Shown piece by piece: positions 1 to 8,143 of a DNA stretch of 34,835 nt. Both the position numbers and the translations under genes were made by a program. The notes beneath the pieces were generated by a model. The model had not been told where the DNA came from. It did no database searches and saw nothing but the letters and a program-made list of their open reading frames with translations. Position 1 is the first letter of the stretch. Each line of letters begins with the position of its first letter. Origin of the DNA: Sulfurimonas sp. SAG-AH-194-C21 (GTDB taxonomy: Bacteria > Campylobacterota > Campylobacteria > Campylobacterales > Sulfurimonadaceae); the NCBI RefSeq assembly GCF_029215985.1, contig NZ_JAEMVC010000023.1:1-34835 (forward strand), given 5' to 3'.

Positions 1-2
1 TA

Positions 3-101
3 AGTTGTCATCTATATGTTTCTAAGATTACCTGTGATGGAGAGAAGTCCGAAGTTTTAGTGAAAGAAGTATGTTTTCTTCTATCATATGGGATGACTTA
101 G
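3..101 (+). CDS. Possible C-terminal end of an unidentified gene entering the window
   Basis: A reading frame is open from the left edge to a TAG at 99-101, giving 32 residues that end in LLSYGMT. If real it is the tail of a plus-strand gene that converges on tyrA and overlaps its stop by four bases, an arrangement seen elsewhere in this window (the ABC ATPase and crcB overlap by 11). The piece contains two cysteines and a plausible amphipathic end, but no motif I recognise. In AT-rich DNA a 32-codon open frame can arise by chance, so this is weak. No other content was seen in bases 1-97. Confidence 0.25.
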   Translation, partial: SCHLYVSKITCDGEKSEVLVKEVCFLLSYGMT

Positions 102-928
102 TCTAAAATATCGTGTAGTTTATTTGCATCAAGCATCTCTTGGTGTACTTTATCCCAGTCATCACTCTCAATTGCATTTTTTAGATGGGCTAACTCATCT
201 TGAAAGATTGTGATAGATTCTAAAAGATTCGTTTTGTTCTGTCTGAAGATGTCTTCCCACATATAAGGTGAACTCTTCGCTAAACGACTCATAGAACGAT
301 ATCCACCTGCTGCGAGTGCTAAAATATTGTGTTTGTTTTCTTGGCGCATTACGGTGTTTGCAATAGCATATGAGACTGCATGTGGCATATGAGAGATAAA
401 CGCAGCATGACGATCATGTTCGTTGGCTCTCATAAAAGTTTGTCTCATCTTGAGCGAGGAAAAAATCATTTTTGCTGTATCTGCTTGATGTTTTCCGCTA
501 TCTTCTAAGTCACAAAGAACTACAACCTTATCTTCATAAAGCCCCTCTAACGCTGCAAGTGGTCCAAAGTTTTCGGTACCTGTCATTGGATGTGCTGCAA
601 CAAAATTTTTACGAATCTCAGATGGAATACTCTGGACTATTTTCTCTTTTGTACTTCCAAGGTCGATTATAGTCGTTTCTGCACTCACATCAGTTAAGTT
701 ATGTAGTGTTGCTATTAAACCATCAACGGGAATCGCTAAAAATATAACATCACATTTTTTGACTTCGGGGAAACTCGCAATGCTGTTTACAAGACCTAAC
801 TCTATGGCTTGTTTAGTATGTGTTTCGTTATGATCATATCCTACAATTTGCGTAACATATTTTTCTTTTTTAAGACTCATGGCAAGGGAACCACCCATAA
901 GACCAAGCCCAATTATCGCTATTTTCAT
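98..928 (-). CDS. tyrA: Prephenate dehydrogenase
   Basis: A 276-residue cytosolic enzyme of tyrosine biosynthesis that oxidatively decarboxylates prephenate to 4-hydroxyphenylpyruvate with NAD(P)+. The N-terminus carries the dinucleotide-binding Rossmann motif GLGLMGGSLA (about residues 7-16). HPMTGTE at about residues 113-119 is the conserved substrate-site segment of TyrA, and the later ISHMPHAVSYA helix is typical of the all-helical C-terminal dimerisation domain. The length matches monofunctional TyrA proteins: no chorismate mutase or ACT domain is attached. The ATG start fits the Rossmann N-terminus directly. It is transcribed alone, with a TATAAT box about 27 bases upstream of the start codon. 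Confidence 0.95.
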   Translation of the reverse strand: MKIAIIGLGLMGGSLAMSLKKEKYVTQIVGYDHNETHTKQAIELGLVNSIASFPEVKKCDVIFLAIPVDGLIATLHNLTDVSAETTIIDLGSTKEKIVQSIPSEIRKNFVAAHPMTGTENFGPLAALEGLYEDKVVVLCDLEDSGKHQADTAKMIFSSLKMRQTFMRANEHDRHAAFISHMPHAVSYAIANTVMRQENKHNILALAAGGYRSMSRLAKSSPYMWEDIFRQNKTNLLESITIFQDELAHLKNAIESDDWDKVHQEMLDANKLHDILD

Positions 929-954
929 TTTTTATCTTTTATTTAATTTGTTTG

Positions 955-960
955 ATTATA
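955..960 (-). promoter_or_regulatory. -10 box of the tyrA promoter
   Basis: On the minus strand this reads TATAAT preceded by TG (TGTATAAT), an extended -10 of the kind sufficient for sigma-70 in Campylobacterota, where -35 boxes are poorly conserved. The only gene it can serve is tyrA. No convincing -35 was found. Confidence 0.5.
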
Positions 961-996
961 CACATTTTAATTTAAAGCTAACACTATATGCAGTAT

Positions 997-1170
997 TTAT
1001 TTAGACTTTTGTTTCTCAGTAAACAAGTGACAATCAACTCCACTACTTTGAAAAACAACCATAGATGGAATTATATGTGATTTGAAACCGTAAGCCCTAC
1101 AGCCATGTGGTTTCTTTGGTTCCCATGTTACAAAATAGTGTTGACATCTTCTACAATTGATTCTTTTCAT
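997..1170 (-). CDS. Small Cys-rich conserved-looking protein, 57 residues, function unknown
   Basis: A short frame begins MKRINCRRCQHYFVTWEP and stops at a TAA at 997-999. It has a CxxC pair (C6, C9), then C24 in a PHGCRAYGF segment and C47 near the end, which suggests a small zinc- or iron-binding knuckle; HisH48 and H22 are other possible ligands. The aromatic and Pro/Gly pattern (YFVTWEPKKPHGC) is protein-like and not low-complexity. A ribosome-binding sequence AAAAGGG lies 7 bases before the ATG. It sits between tyrA and the divergent dut, and fills almost all of an otherwise empty 317-base gap. I have a memory of similar small proteins in Campylobacterota, sometimes labelled as uracil-DNA glycosylase, but 57 residues is far too short for that enzyme, so no function is assigned. 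Confidence 0.75.
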   Translation of the reverse strand: MKRINCRRCQHYFVTWEPKKPHGCRAYGFKSHIIPSMVVFQSSGVDCHLFTEKQKSK

Positions 1171-1245
1171 ATACCGGCCCTTTTAAGTGTAAAATATTAG
1201 CATATTAGATAGAATAAACAAATAAATTTTTATAAAGAGAGCCTT

Positions 1246-1938
1246 ATGGACAAGATATTACTGATGTTTCAACTACAAAATCAATTAAACTGTGCGACAA
1301 ATGGAGAAGATTGGACTAAGGGTGTAACTAAAAATGGAAAAACTATCAACTGGAGACGCTGTATCTATATGGAATGTGCAGAGATGGTAGATAGTTTTTC
1401 TTGGAAACATTGGAAGGCTATTGATGCTGCACCTGATTGGGATAACCATCAGATAGAAGTTATTGATGTTTGGCACTTTATCATGAGTTTAGCTATTGAA
1501 GACTATAGTAAGACTCTTAGAGGTGCTGTAGATGATGTGGCTATAAGTGTATCAGAGTTAGAATCATTCTCTAAGATAGATGTTGAACATGAAAACTTTG
1601 CACCTCAAGATGACGTTATAGCTAAAGTCGAAAACCTTATTCGCCTTAGTATTTCACAAGATACTTTAGAGTTAGAGAAGTTAATCTCTGAGTTTTTTGA
1701 CCTTGTAGTTATGAGTGGTCTTAATTTGGAGTCTCTTTATAGACTGTATGTTGGAAAAAACATCTTAAACCAGTTCCGTCAAGATAACGGTTATAAAGAT
1801 GGCTCTTACATAAAAGTATGGGCGGGGGAAGAAGATAATGTTGTAATGAAACGTATCTGGGAAGAAAATGCAGATATTAAACCTGATGTATTATATAAAG
1901 AGTTAACTAAGTCTTATGCCTCACTTACTAAAAGTTAG
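1246..1938 (+). CDS. dut: Dimeric dUTPase (all-alpha dUTP diphosphatase)
   Basis: Hydrolyses dUTP (and in this family dUDP) to dUMP, keeping uracil out of DNA and feeding thymidylate synthesis. The 230-residue protein belongs to the all-alpha dimeric dUTPase family known from Campylobacter jejuni and trypanosomatids, not the common trimeric beta fold. The metal-binding helices show ECAE (E43, E46) and, further on, EVID (E71, D74), with the intervening FSWKHWK segment characteristic of the family. The start has a good upstream AAAGAGAG. The 3' end overlaps the following ABC ATPase by 23 bases in another frame, so the two are probably translated from one message. Confidence 0.92.
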   Translation: MDKILLMFQLQNQLNCATNGEDWTKGVTKNGKTINWRRCIYMECAEMVDSFSWKHWKAIDAAPDWDNHQIEVIDVWHFIMSLAIEDYSKTLRGAVDDVAISVSELESFSKIDVEHENFAPQDDVIAKVENLIRLSISQDTLELEKLISEFFDLVVMSGLNLESLYRLYVGKNILNQFRQDNGYKDGSYIKVWAGEEDNVVMKRIWEENADIKPDVLYKELTKSYASLTKS

Positions 1939-2485
1939 CAAGCTTTCTTTTGGTTACGACAAAGAAAAACTACTTTTTAAAGATCTCTCTTTAACTCTAG
2001 TAAGAGGTGAACTAAAAGCGATAGTGGGAGAGAGTGGAGCTGGGAAAAGTACTCTTTTTGAGTTAATACTAAAAAACTTGAAACCCCTAAGTGGAACAGT
2101 TAGTGTAGCTTCTTGTGCACAAGTGTTTCAAGATCCCTATAGCTCTTTTCACCCAAGTTACTCTCTGCTTAATCAGATACAAGATGTAGCACCTTTAGCT
2201 GAACTAGATAAATACTTAAAACTAATAAACCTCGATTATGATTTACTTTTAAAACTTCCACATGAACTCTCAGGTGGGCAACTTCAACGAGCTTCTATAT
2301 TGCGAGCTATACTGATGAAACCAGATATATTACTGCTTGATGAGCCTACATCTGCTCTTGACAATGTTATACAGCTTGAAGTTATGAAAATGCTTATGAA
2401 TCATTTGGACTCGATGGCTATGTTACTGATAACGCATGATATGGAGTTAGCACAGTGGTGTGCTGACGAGATTATTACGATTTAA
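1916..2485 (+). CDS. Short orphan ABC transporter ATPase (Opp/Dpp/Nik type)
   Basis: A 189-residue ATP-binding cassette with all nucleotide-binding elements: Walker A GESGAGKST (38-46), Q-loop FQDPYSSFHP, signature LSGGQLQRA, Walker B ILLLDEPTSALD and the switch histidine in ITHD. The QDPYSSFHP segment is typical of peptide/nickel importer ATPases (DppF, NikE). It is shorter than those by roughly 60 or more residues, lacking the C-terminal oligopeptide extension, and no permease or binding protein lies nearby. The start overlaps dut by 23 bases; it places the domain correctly but no strong Shine-Dalgarno is visible, so coupling to dut translation is likely. The 3' end overlaps the convergent crcB by 11 bases. 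Substrate and partner permease unknown. Confidence 0.85.
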   Translation: MPHLLKVSKLSFGYDKEKLLFKDLSLTLVRGELKAIVGESGAGKSTLFELILKNLKPLSGTVSVASCAQVFQDPYSSFHPSYSLLNQIQDVAPLAELDKYLKLINLDYDLLLKLPHELSGGQLQRASILRAILMKPDILLLDEPTSALDNVIQLEVMKMLMNHLDSMAMLLITHDMELAQWCADEIITI

Positions 2486-2870
2486 AGATATTACTTATAA
2501 GATAAAAACCACTACCTGCCATTAAAACAGTGCCAAATAAGTTCAGTGCCATATTTGTAAGTGCAAGAGCTATACTCCCACCCTCAAGAAGCCAGAATGT
2601 CTCCATCGCAAATGTTGAGTAGGTAGTAAGTGCTCCAAGTACACCTGTACTCAAAAAAGATTTCATATGTACGGAAAATACATTTGTGTACATAAAGTAG
2701 GCAAATAAACAGCCCATGATAAAACTACCAATAAGGTTAACTCCAAGTGTTCCAAAGGGTAAGATATGAGGCACTCTATGAGAAATTAGACCATTGATAT
2801 ATACACGAAGTACAGCCCCTATAAAACCACCACTACCTATTGCTAATATTGATTGCCAGCTCATCATCAT
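2475..2870 (-). CDS. crcB: Fluoride channel FluC/CrcB
   Basis: A 131-residue inner-membrane protein with four predicted hydrophobic helices, forming the dual-topology fluoride export channel. Family marks are GGFIGAVLR near the N-terminus, GVNLIGSF in helix 2 (the conserved asparagine) and TGVLGALTTYSTF in helix 3, which contains the central Na+-site and phenylalanine-box region. Only one copy is visible, so it would act as a homodimer. The start has three consecutive ATG codons (2862-2870) preceded by AAAGGTGT. It overlaps plsC by 38 bases and ends the seven-gene minus-strand run that begins at ctp. No fluoride riboswitch precedes it. Confidence 0.93.
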   Translation of the reverse strand: MMMSWQSILAIGSGGFIGAVLRVYINGLISHRVPHILPFGTLGVNLIGSFIMGCLFAYFMYTNVFSVHMKSFLSTGVLGALTTYSTFAMETFWLLEGGSIALALTNMALNLFGTVLMAGSGFYLISNIFKS

Positions 2871-3531
2871 ACACCTTTTGCATTTTTATTCGTAAGTCTT
2901 TTAACCAATCAGGATTACTCTTATCGGCGACAAAGGGTTCCATGAAAACAACAGTAAGATTTTTTGGTGCATAATGGAATCTTTTGATATCATAACAACT
3001 GAGTGTATTTACTAAAACGACGGGTTGTACTTTGAGTTCATACTTATCTGCTACAAATTTTGCCCCTGATTTAAATGGTAACATACGACCAGTTTTTGTT
3101 CTTGTTCCCTCTGGAAACATGACCACTGTACGTTTTTTATCAACTCTATCTTTGACTGCACGTAGAAGTTTCACTAAAGAAGTTTTACTTTCTCTCTCAA
3201 TCTCAATATCTTCAGGTAGACTCATAGCAAGACCAAAAAATGGAACATCAAAGAGTGCTTTTTTTGCCACCCATGCTAAATCTTTTTTTGTACTCGTCTC
3301 TACTACACCTACATCCATATCACTCTGATGGTTGATAAGAAACATCTGTGCATCAGGAGACTCTTCACCTTTAATGGTAGTGGAGAAAAAAGTTGTATAA
3401 CGAATAAACCAATTCGAAATTTTTCTGGGATAGGGACGTGGTAGTAATGGAAATAAGACTATAGATAAAGCTATAGCTATAAATATAATTACTGTGGCAA
3501 AAAACCAACTAATATGAGCAAATATCTTCAT
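2833..3531 (-). CDS. plsC: 1-acyl-sn-glycerol-3-phosphate acyltransferase
   Basis: Acylates lysophosphatidic acid to phosphatidic acid in membrane phospholipid synthesis. The 232-residue protein has an N-terminal membrane anchor (about residues 7-29), the catalytic HX4D box as NHQSDMD (H68, D73) and the substrate-binding FPEGTR motif (139-144), in the usual order and spacing. The start codon lies inside the preceding gene (23-base overlap) and the end overlaps crcB by 38 bases, so translation of the three is likely coupled. The length is normal for PlsC. Confidence 0.93.
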   Translation of the reverse strand: MKIFAHISWFFATVIIFIAIALSIVLFPLLPRPYPRKISNWFIRYTTFFSTTIKGEESPDAQMFLINHQSDMDVGVVETSTKKDLAWVAKKALFDVPFFGLAMSLPEDIEIERESKTSLVKLLRAVKDRVDKKRTVVMFPEGTRTKTGRMLPFKSGAKFVADKYELKVQPVVLVNTLSCYDIKRFHYAPKNLTVVFMEPFVADKSNPDWLKDLRIKMQKVYDDELAINISNR

Positions 3532-4555
3532 TCTTCACCCATCCAATTTTTTCATTTTTTAATTTCACTTTCACAAAATTATCTACACTACCCTCTTTTA
3601 AAAGAGTGTACTGCGAACTTGCTGTTTCAAATATAGTCCCGTTATCTACTGGTAGTAAGCGTATCTGAGCCCCTTGTTTTATACAAATTTCTTGTTCTGG
3701 TACCGCTAAGTATGCTATGTATATAAGAGGAATTATTAACAAGATTAGGTATATGTATTTTCTTCTCCATAATATAAAAACAAAGGCTATAAGTGCAATA
3801 ACACCAGCAATTTGCATTTTTAATCTTTCTTTTGACTGATCTTTAGGTTTTAAGTCACTTTGTGTTGTGACACTATCATCTTCAACTACTATAGGTATTA
3901 TAATAGTTGAGAATTTATTTTGTAAAAGATTAAAATATGAAAAAGAAAAGTTTTCAATTTTTTTATCTATCACTAAAAAGTAAGTAATCTTTGAGTCTAG
4001 ATAAGACTCACTGGCAGACTCAATGCCTTGTTTAAAGACATTTTCAAAATGCATAGCTTGTATATCTGAGTTTTGAGCATGTGCTACTAAAACAATGATA
4101 TTGTGATTATTATCAAAGATAGTTGTTTTATATTCTATAATTTCAAAGTTATTAGCAATGATTTTTGAAAAGTTCTTTCTTGGATTGAGAGTAACGACAT
4201 TGAGCTTACTCCCTCGAATAAGAGTTGAGTTATAATCCTCTGAAGCTATTAGTGTTGCATTTACATCAGGAAGTTTCGCCCATCTCGCAGTACTTAAAAG
4301 ATAAAAAGTATCATAAAAGTATTTCCCTTTTTCTACTCTATCGGGAATCTCGTTAAGTATTTTTAAACCGCTTTTATTTGAGAACTTGTACTCTATGTCT
4401 TCAAAGTCTCTCACTGTTGAGAGTGATTTGAGTGTTATGGGAAATATTTCCCCTTTTATTACTCTTTGTGGTACATTATCATAACTGAGGTAGATGACCT
4501 TATTGGCAGCTACTGAAGTCACTAATAAAAAAAAGAGTAAAAAAAGTCTTATCAC
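3509..4555 (-). CDS. Membrane-anchored periplasmic protein with C-terminal SH3-like domain, function unknown
   Basis: A 348-residue protein not assigned to a named family. Residues 1-17 form a signal peptide-like stretch (LFLLFFLLVTSVAA), residues about 18-235 are predicted beta-rich periplasmic sequence, two adjacent hydrophobic segments lie at about 249-263 and 267-285 separated by WRRKY, and residues 291-348 resemble a bacterial SH3 (SH3b) domain, with IRLLPVDNGT and a closing GWVKNEDI. The topology puts both soluble parts outside the cytoplasm with a hairpin in the inner membrane; the overall plan recalls BatD-like or cell-wall sensing proteins, but that is only an analogy. Its start overlaps the end of purQ by four bases (ATGA type) and its end overlaps plsC by 23. 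Confidence 0.8.
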   Translation of the reverse strand: MIRLFLLFFLLVTSVAANKVIYLSYDNVPQRVIKGEIFPITLKSLSTVRDFEDIEYKFSNKSGLKILNEIPDRVEKGKYFYDTFYLLSTARWAKLPDVNATLIASEDYNSTLIRGSKLNVVTLNPRKNFSKIIANNFEIIEYKTTIFDNNHNIIVLVAHAQNSDIQAMHFENVFKQGIESASESYLDSKITYFLVIDKKIENFSFSYFNLLQNKFSTIIIPIVVEDDSVTTQSDLKPKDQSKERLKMQIAGVIALIAFVFILWRRKYIYLILLIIPLIYIAYLAVPEQEICIKQGAQIRLLPVDNGTIFETASSQYTLLKEGSVDNFVKVKLKNEKIGWVKNEDICSY

Positions 4556-5226
4556 GATGCTAAAAATCCTTCAAGCATTTTTACACCATCATCACTACCA
4601 AGGATAGACTCCATAGCACGTTCAGGGTGAGGCATAAGACCAAACACATTTTTAGACTTGTTACAGATACCAGCGATAGAACTTACACTTCCGTTAGGAT
4701 TTTGTATATTTCCTTTTTCATCTGTATATCTAAGTAAGATTTGATTATTCGCCTCTAGGTCAGCTAAACCAGCTTCATCTATAAAGTAGTTTCCATCGTG
4801 ATGTGCAATAGGGATATTTACAACATCACCACTGTTTAGCTTTTCTAAGAAAATATTATCACTATTTTCTACTTTTAAAGTGTGGTGTTTAGAGATAAAG
4901 TGAAGTCCATCGTTGCGTTTAAGTGCACCTGGAAGTAACCCAGCTTCAGTTAAAACTTGAAAACCATTACAGATTCCAAGCACTTTTCCGCCTTTGTTGG
5001 CATACTCTGTTACCGCTTTCATAACAGGACTAAACCTTGCAATAGCACCAGAACGAAGGTAATCTCCATAAGAAAAACCACCAGCAACTACAAGTAAGTC
5101 AGTATCACTTGGGAGAGACTCTGCTTTGTGCCAAATGATTTCAGTAGTAGCACCTAACTGCTCAAAAGCATGCTGTGTATCGTACTCACAGTTTGTCCCA
5201 GGAAATTGAAGTATTGTAACTTTCAT
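4552..5226 (-). CDS. purQ: Phosphoribosylformylglycinamidine synthase, glutaminase subunit
   Basis: The class I glutamine amidotransferase subunit (224 residues) of the three-part PurLQS enzyme, which supplies ammonia for FGAR to FGAM in purine synthesis. The start FPGTNCEYD is typical of PurQ; the nucleophile elbow is GICNGFQ with the catalytic cysteine, and the His-Glu pair is in PHPERA near the C-terminus. The start codon shares one base with the stop of purS (TAATG), so the subunits are translationally coupled. The separate PurQ and PurS imply a short-type PurL elsewhere in the genome. Confidence 0.97.
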   Translation of the reverse strand: MKVTILQFPGTNCEYDTQHAFEQLGATTEIIWHKAESLPSDTDLLVVAGGFSYGDYLRSGAIARFSPVMKAVTEYANKGGKVLGICNGFQVLTEAGLLPGALKRNDGLHFISKHHTLKVENSDNIFLEKLNSGDVVNIPIAHHDGNYFIDEAGLADLEANNQILLRYTDEKGNIQNPNGSVSSIAGICNKSKNVFGLMPHPERAMESILGSDDGVKMLEGFLAS

Positions 5227-5465
5227 TAGATTAACTCTATCTTGTAGTCTTCGATTACAGTGTTCGCTAGAATCTCTTCACACATTTTAGTAACTTCAGC
5301 CATTGCCTTATCTCTATCCGTTTCATCAAGTTTTAAAACTATCTGCTTACCAACACGAACATCTGAAACACCTTGGAAACTTAAAGAATCAAGTGCATGA
5401 TGCACTGCTTTTCCTTGAGAGTCTAAAACACCTGTTTTTAAAGATACATTTACTATTGCTGTCAT
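5226..5465 (-). CDS. purS: Phosphoribosylformylglycinamidine synthase subunit PurS
   Basis: A 79-residue small subunit that bridges PurQ and short-form PurL and helps channel ammonia. Residues include the family pattern KTGVLDSQGKAV near the N-terminus and GVSDVRVGKQ in the middle, followed by a conserved acidic end. The size is normal for PurS. It is one base downstream of purC and overlaps purQ by one base. Confidence 0.95.
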   Translation of the reverse strand: MTAIVNVSLKTGVLDSQGKAVHHALDSLSFQGVSDVRVGKQIVLKLDETDRDKAMAEVTKMCEEILANTVIEDYKIELI

Positions 5466-5466
5466 A

Positions 5467-6180
5467 CTATTTTCCTAAAATTCTATTTAATACTTGCTCA
5501 TAAGCTACTGTAAGCCCACCTAAACCTTGACGAAATCTATCTTTATCCATCTTCTCACCAGACTCTATGTCCCAAAAACGACAGTTATCAGGACTTATTT
5601 CATCTATTAAAATGATATTACCATTACTGTCTTTTCCAAACTCAAGTTTAAAGTCAACAAGATTAAGACCTTTTTCTTCAAAGTAAGGTTTTAAAATGTC
5701 ATTTATTTCTCGTGCCATACGACGGAGTTTATCTAATTCATCTTGATGATCTACAAGTCCTAAAATAAGACAATGTTGGTCGTTAAGTTTTGGATCACCT
5801 AAATCGTCATCTTTATAATCAAACTCAACAAGTGTAAAAGGTAAAACTGTTCCATCTTTTATACCGAGGTTACGAGTAAGTGATCCTGTAGCGATATTTC
5901 TTACAATTACTTCGATAAGAATAACATCTACTTTTGTATGAAGCATATGGTTGTCATCAAGCATCTCTACAAAGTGAGTTGGAATACCCTTTGACTCAAG
6001 AAGTTTAAAAAGTTCTGTGCTTATCTTATTGTTAAGGGCACCTTTTCCCGCTTCGCTTGATTTTTTTTCACCATTAAATGCAGTAAGGTCATCTTTAAAC
6101 TCAGAAATGACTAAATTGGCATCATCTGTAAGGTATAGTCGTTTTGCCTTACCTTCGTAGAGTAGCGCTCTCTTTTCCAT
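5467..6180 (-). CDS. purC: SAICAR synthetase
   Basis: Phosphoribosylaminoimidazole-succinocarboxamide synthase (237 residues), which joins CAIR and aspartate using ATP. The N-terminal [11 protein letters not shown] is the conserved nucleotide-binding strand; SGTL-like [11 protein letters not shown] and the DFKLEFG and [12 protein letters not shown] segments are hallmark sequences. The last includes the Mg/ATP-binding aspartates. It starts two bases after the ctp stop codon and is followed by purS after one base, in the same gene order known in Campylobacter jejuni. Confidence 0.97.
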   Translation of the reverse strand: MEKRALLYEGKAKRLYLTDDANLVISEFKDDLTAFNGEKKSSEAGKGALNNKISTELFKLLESKGIPTHFVEMLDDNHMLHTKVDVILIEVIVRNIATGSLTRNLGIKDGTVLPFTLVEFDYKDDDLGDPKLNDQHCLILGLVDHQDELDKLRRMAREINDILKPYFEEKGLNLVDFKLEFGKDSNGNIILIDEISPDNCRFWDIESGEKMDKDRFRQGLGGLTVAYEQVLNRILGK

Positions 6181-6182
6181 TG

Positions 6183-7496
6183 TTATTTTCCTTGTGTAAT
6201 TATTAAAGCTTTTAGAATATCAACAGCAGATTTAAGTTGAATATCTTTATTTAACATTTCGGGCGTGATTATATCTTTTTTCTCTTTTGTATCTGCTTTG
6301 GTTTCTTCTTTATCTCCATCTACTTTTTCAAGTTCTTCTTCGAGATGTTGTTTCAGGTCAGCTTCTTTGATAGCAAATTCATTTTTATGTGTTTTTACTT
6401 CACCTGGTGCTACCTCGACATCAGGTTTTACTCCAACAGCTTGAATTGTACGTCCACTTGGTAAATAGTATCTAGCAATAGTGAGTTTGATAGCCTCAGT
6501 TTTAGTGATAGGAAGGACAACTTGCACACTCCCTTTTCCAAATGTGTTTTGACCTATTAAAATACCGCGTTTGTGATCTTGAAGTGCACCACTAACGATT
6601 TCTGATGCACTTGCACTTCCACCATTTATAAGAATAACTAAAGGAACTTTTGTAAGTGTTGTGCGCTTACTTGCTGAGTATAACTTATTGTCACTATCTT
6701 TTCTTCCCTTTTGAGAGACTATTTTTCCCTCATCAACAAATATGTCAACTAAGTCAACTGCTTGGTCAAGTAAACCACCAGGATTGTTACGTAAATCTAA
6801 AACAATTCCTTTTGTTGTCGCTCTATACTTATTGATAGCCTCTGAAACATCTCCAGCAACTTTCTTGTCAAAACTAGCAACTCTAATGTAAAGTGTATCT
6901 TCATTTATGATTTTTGTATGAACAGATTCGATAGTAATAATACCACGAACGATATGAATAGGAAGTGGCTTTAGCTCGCCCTTACGAACAATAGCTACAT
7001 CGATTGGGTCACCAACTTTACCACGCATAAGTGATACAGCTTCATCAATCGTCATACCAATAGTTGATTTTTTATCGATTTTTAAGATAATATCACCAGA
7101 TTTTAAACCAGCCTTATCAGCAGGAGTTCCATCAATAGGTGCGATTACAGTCAATGCACCATTTTTCATACCCACAGTAATACCGAGTCCACCAAATTCA
7201 CCATTTGTTTGAACTTGAAGTCGTTTATAGTCTTTTTGTGAAAGAAAATTTGAATGTGCATCAAGGTTTTTCATCATACCGTCAAGTGCCTTGTCCATAA
7301 GCTCTTCAATAGTGATATCATCAACATTGTATTGCTCAACAATACTAATAACTTTTGAAAATTTTGCGAGTGATTCTAAGCGAGAAGCTTCTGTATTCTT
7401 AGACGAAGAATTAGCCATAAGAGTAGAAGAGAAGAATAGACCAAGTGAGAGGGCGGTGGAAAAAAATCCTAATGTAATATATCTTTTGTTTTTCAT
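6183..7496 (-). CDS. ctpA: C-terminal processing peptidase, S41 family with PDZ domain
   Basis: A periplasmic serine protease of 437 residues that trims or degrades proteins from their C-termini. The N-terminus is a signal peptide (hydrophobic about 8-28), followed by a PDZ domain (about 100-175, with GLGITV and AGLKSGD) and the S41 core. The catalytic Ser/Lys dyad fits S296 in GSASASE and K321 in FGKGSVQ, at the 25-residue spacing known for Prc/CtpA. A charged E/K-rich segment precedes the C-terminus. It is the first gene of the run ctp-purC-purS-purQ and has its own TATAAT box; the coupling of a protease to purine genes is positional and is also known in Campylobacter. Confidence 0.93.
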   Translation of the reverse strand: MKNKRYITLGFFSTALSLGLFFSSTLMANSSSKNTEASRLESLAKFSKVISIVEQYNVDDITIEELMDKALDGMMKNLDAHSNFLSQKDYKRLQVQTNGEFGGLGITVGMKNGALTVIAPIDGTPADKAGLKSGDIILKIDKKSTIGMTIDEAVSLMRGKVGDPIDVAIVRKGELKPLPIHIVRGIITIESVHTKIINEDTLYIRVASFDKKVAGDVSEAINKYRATTKGIVLDLRNNPGGLLDQAVDLVDIFVDEGKIVSQKGRKDSDNKLYSASKRTTLTKVPLVILINGGSASASEIVSGALQDHKRGILIGQNTFGKGSVQVVLPITKTEAIKLTIARYYLPSGRTIQAVGVKPDVEVAPGEVKTHKNEFAIKEADLKQHLEEELEKVDGDKEETKADTKEKKDIITPEMLNKDIQLKSAVDILKALIITQGK

Positions 7497-7528
7497 ACAT
7501 ATACCTATATCTTAAATTTTAAAAAGTA

Positions 7529-7534
7529 ATTATA
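7529..7534 (-). promoter_or_regulatory. -10 box upstream of the ctp-pur-plsC run
   Basis: The minus strand reads GGTATAAT, about 33 bases before the ctp start codon. It is the only good -10 in the gap between ctp and aroK facing this way. No clear -35 hexamer is present. It would drive the seven genes down to crcB if no internal promoter is used. Confidence 0.5.
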
Positions 7535-7595
7535 CCTTTTCTTATTAAATAGCAGATAAAATAGCTCACTTAAATTCTAAATTATTTTATTTATA

Positions 7596-7601
7596 TATAA
7601 T
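7596..7601 (+). promoter_or_regulatory. -10 box upstream of aroK
   Basis: The plus strand reads TATATATAATG, with TATAAT 27 bases before the aroK start codon, and a ribosome-binding AAGGAAA follows at 7614-7620. It is divergent from the ctp promoter within a 131-base gap. Confidence 0.5.
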
Positions 7602-7627
7602 GTCGTTAGAATTAAGGAAATGAGATT

Positions 7628-8143
7628 TTGAAAAATATTATATTGATTGGTTTTATGGGTGTAGGTAAGGGTAGTGTTGCTAGGGAAGTTATTAAAAACT
7701 CTAAGTATATGGCTATTGACACGGACGACCTCATAGAGTCTATGGAAAATAGAAGAATTAAGACTATATTTGAAAAAGATGGTGAAGAGTATTTTAGAAA
7801 ATTAGAAAAAAGTGTATCAAAATGGCTGCAAATGAGTGTTCAAAATACTCTTATATCTACAGGTGGTGGCTTTTATAAACAAACAAACATAAAAAATATA
7901 GGTATAATAGTACTACTTGATTCTCCGTTTGATGCGATTATCAAACGCATTAAAGAGCATTCAAACGCAGTGAAAAAACTAAAAAAACGTCCTCTTTTAG
8001 CTGATTTAGAAAAAGCAAAAGAGTTATATGATGCACGGCGTCCTGAGTATTTAAAATTAGCAGATATTGTAGTCGATGTTAATGGCAAAAGTGTAGAAGA
8101 GTGCTCAATAGAGTTATTAAAAAAGGTAAAAAGACATGTATAA
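7628..8143 (+). CDS. aroK: Shikimate kinase
   Basis: Phosphorylates shikimate with ATP in the aromatic amino acid pathway. The 171-residue protein has Walker A GFMGVGKGS (8-16), the shikimate-binding DTDDLIE segment, the FRKLE arginine, the STGGGF glycine triplet, and the RPLL lid arginine. The start is a TTG: the AAGGAAA ribosome-binding site sits eight bases ahead, and the nearby ATG at 7620 is out of frame and meets a stop after three codons. The 3' end overlaps the next gene by eight bases. Confidence 0.93.
   Translation: MKNIILIGFMGVGKGSVAREVIKNSKYMAIDTDDLIESMENRRIKTIFEKDGEEYFRKLEKSVSKWLQMSVQNTLISTGGGFYKQTNIKNIGIIVLLDSPFDAIIKRIKEHSNAVKKLKKRPLLADLEKAKELYDARRPEYLKLADIVVDVNGKSVEECSIELLKKVKRHV

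Noticed and set aside
1..97. Terminator from AGAAG/CTTCT arms downstream of tyrA
   Set aside because: The stem is only five A/T-rich pairs with no T-run; too weak to call.
2871..2890. Fluoride riboswitch ahead of crcB
   Set aside because: crcB starts inside plsC, so there is no room for a structured leader.
6181..6182. Purine riboswitch or PurR control ahead of purC
   Set aside because: Only two bases separate purC from ctp; no aptamer-like sequence is present there or upstream of ctp.
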